From positions 186,001 to 250,000 of the forward strand of contig JBOFYY010000111.1 in assembly GCA_051654905.1 (NCBI GenBank): DNA of 64,000 nt. Reading direction: 5' to 3'. Numbering within the stretch: position 1 is the stretch's first letter; the number at the start of each line of letters is the position of its first letter. Made by a program: the position numbers and the translations under genes. A model generated the notes under the pieces. The model saw only the letters and a program-made list of their open reading frames with translations. It was not told the DNA's origin and searched no databases. This stretch comes from JBOFIQ01 sp051654905 (lineage in GTDB: Bacteria; Actinomycetota; Actinomycetes; Propionibacteriales; Propionibacteriaceae). Positions 62,890-64,000 of the stretch are shown here, in pieces.

Positions 62890-63908
62890 GCTTTCGCAAC
62901 AAAAAGCAGATCTACGACAAAGATCAATGTCTCATCAGCAGCAATAGCAGGAGTAGCGTTTCCTTGAGCTCCGTAGCCATCTTTAGGTGGCACAACCAGC
63001 AATACTCGCGACCCTACTGTTTGTCCGGCTAAACCTTTTTGCCAGCCTTGAATGAGCCGCGGCAAAGCTGCTTGCTGAGCTTTAGCTCCGTAGCTTTCTT
63101 CCAAAACTTGCCCGGTCTTAGCTGAAATAGTCTGGTAGTGCACTAAGACGCTATCGGTAGCACTTACTGACTGTCCCTGACCTTTAATGATAGTTTTAGC
63201 GACGGTCTCTTCTGGAGCGGCGAAACCTTCTGGAATTGTCACAGTTGGCTTAGCTGCGTCTCCTCCCACCTGCGGCATAGCCGGATCTTGTGGCTGTGGC
63301 TCACCTTGTACTTGCGATAGTGAAGTAGCCACAATATCGACTACGAAAAGAATCGTGTCCCCCTTAGCGATATCCGCATTAGGGTTGCCTTCGGCATAAC
63401 CGTCAGCGCTAGGCATAGCAATTAGAACTCGGCTGCCTGATTTCTGACCTACTAGTCCCTTTTTGAAACCAGGAACAACCTGATCGACTGAGAATGAAGC
63501 TGTTTTTCCGGAGCTGTAGTTTTCGTCAAACTTTTTCCCAGTAGCACCGTTTAAACCGTAGTAGAACACATCTACGACAGCGCCTTCGCTAACTGTTGCC
63601 CCATCGCCTTCGGCAAGAACCTTAGTTTGGGTACTGTTGATTCCCCACGGAGCAGGAACAGTGATCTGTGGTTGCGCTAATTTTTCAGCATTAACGGTAA
63701 TCGCATCAAGGTTTGTAGATACTGCAGCTGGTACCCGTGAGGCTGGAGATGGCGTAGCTGTTTCAGGAGCAGCAGTTATTGCTGGTAGCGGGCTGCTCGA
63801 ATCATCAGCTGATGGATTCCCTTTTTGGCACGCAGCCATAGAAAGGGTGCAGATAGCAGAGACCGCGATGAGAGCGGTACGACGGAAGGTATTCGACACC
63901 CTTGCCAC
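62886..63908 (-). CDS. Lipoprotein with two FKBP-type peptidyl-prolyl isomerase domains
   Basis: A 340-residue lipoprotein: signal peptide with lipobox LSMAAC (cysteine near 27), a Ser/Pro/Thr linker, and two FKBP domains (about 105-195 and 245-338). Each has the family pattern, VVDVFYYG...F..GQVVPGFKKGL and VLVHYQT...LIQGWQKGLAG, with VLIAMPSADGYAE and VLLVVPPKDGYGAQG. It probably helps fold exported proteins. Tandem FKBPs are common in actinobacteria; the first domain keeps the catalytic aromatic residues less fully than the second. Confidence 0.92.
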   Translation of the reverse strand: MARVSNTFRRTALIAVSAICTLSMAACQKGNPSADDSSSPLPAITAAPETATPSPASRVPAAVSTNLDAITVNAEKLAQPQITVPAPWGINSTQTKVLAEGDGATVSEGAVVDVFYYGLNGATGKKFDENYSSGKTASFSVDQVVPGFKKGLVGQKSGSRVLIAMPSADGYAEGNPNADIAKGDTILFVVDIVATSLSQVQGEPQPQDPAMPQVGGDAAKPTVTIPEGFAAPEETVAKTIIKGQGQSVSATDSVLVHYQTISAKTGQVLEESYGAKAQQAALPRLIQGWQKGLAGQTVGSRVLLVVPPKDGYGAQGNATPAIAADETLIFVVDLLFVAKA

Positions 63909-63917
63909 GATACCGGA

Positions 63918-64000
63918 TTATTTGCTACGGATCTTCTTTGCTACCAGATGAGCTAGTTGAAATGCACTAGCGATGATTAGTCCAACTGCTAATCCGACCA
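63918..64000 (-). CDS. 3' end of a membrane protein gene (truncated by the window)
   Basis: On the minus strand an open frame from the window edge ends ...VGLAVGLIIASAFQLAHLVA, a hydrophobic stretch, then KKIRSK and TAA at 63918. It lies 9 nt upstream of the FKBP start, so it is probably the previous gene of that operon. Only 27 residues are visible, so the family cannot be named. Confidence 0.55.
   Translation of the reverse strand, partial: VGLAVGLIIASAFQLAHLVAKKIRSK

Noticed and set aside
1..64000. CRISPR array or insertion sequence
   Set aside because: No regularly spaced repeats, cas genes, transposase genes or terminal inverted repeats were seen.

Overview
The window is a chromosomal segment of a low-to-moderate G+C actinobacterium. 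The marker set is actinobacterial: AdnA/AdnB helicase-nucleases followed by NudC, a DUF3107 protein, a PknG-type kinase, DUF2505 and DUF6459 proteins, HelY, PafB/PafC next to TatA/TatC, and an NdgR/LtbR-type IclR regulator beside tRNA-Glu and tRNA-Gln. Codons prefer A/T endings, so this is not a high-G+C Streptomyces or Mycobacterium. A reduced or host-associated lineage such as Actinomycetaceae is possible, but I cannot name the genus from sequence alone.

Layout: 1-8.0 kb holds DNA-repair genes (3' end of recD, nudC, adnB, adnA). A cold-shock gene and its terminator follow (8.1-8.5 kb). From 8.6 to 20.0 kb a tightly overlapping operon encodes TelA, an unknown protein, a CbbX/EccA-like AAA+ ATPase, a four-TM GlnX-like membrane protein, an unknown helical protein, a PknG-type kinase with extra zinc ribbons, a PP2C phosphatase, a VWA protein, an FHA protein and DUF3107. 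It reads as one phospho-signalling system. From 20.35 to 25.67 kb there is a G+C-richer island between two copies of a 29-bp tRNA-T-arm-like repeat. It carries a three-gene operon (DGQHR protein, unknown protein, D12-class adenine methyltransferase) plus decayed sequence. From 25.7 to 32 kb come an RhlE-type helicase, TrpS, a PHP phosphoesterase, DUF2505, a frameshifted lipoprotein gene and small conserved proteins.

From 32 to 44 kb are secA, the shikimate genes aroK-aroA-aroC, isochorismate synthase, ftsK, thiL, plsC and an IclR regulator. Two tRNAs (Glu, Gln) sit at 44.2-44.4 kb. From 44.4 to 48.2 kb are a CAAX protease, an FAH-family protein, thymidine phosphorylase and a methyltransferase. 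A minus-strand operon at 48.2-54.9 kb encodes TldD, TldE, a GT87 mannosyltransferase, a permease pair and a ketol-acid reductoisomerase homologue that has lost its metal ligands. From 55 to 62 kb lie helY, a diacylglycerol kinase, tatC, tatA, a 56-residue membrane protein, pafC and pafB. GluQ-RS, a double-FKBP lipoprotein and the end of one more gene close the window.

The two candidates for undescribed biology are the TelA/GlnX/PknG/PP2C/VWA/FHA operon, which merges modules usually seen apart, and the DGQHR/unknown/D12-methyltransferase island, which looks like an uncharacterised DNA-modification or defence cassette.
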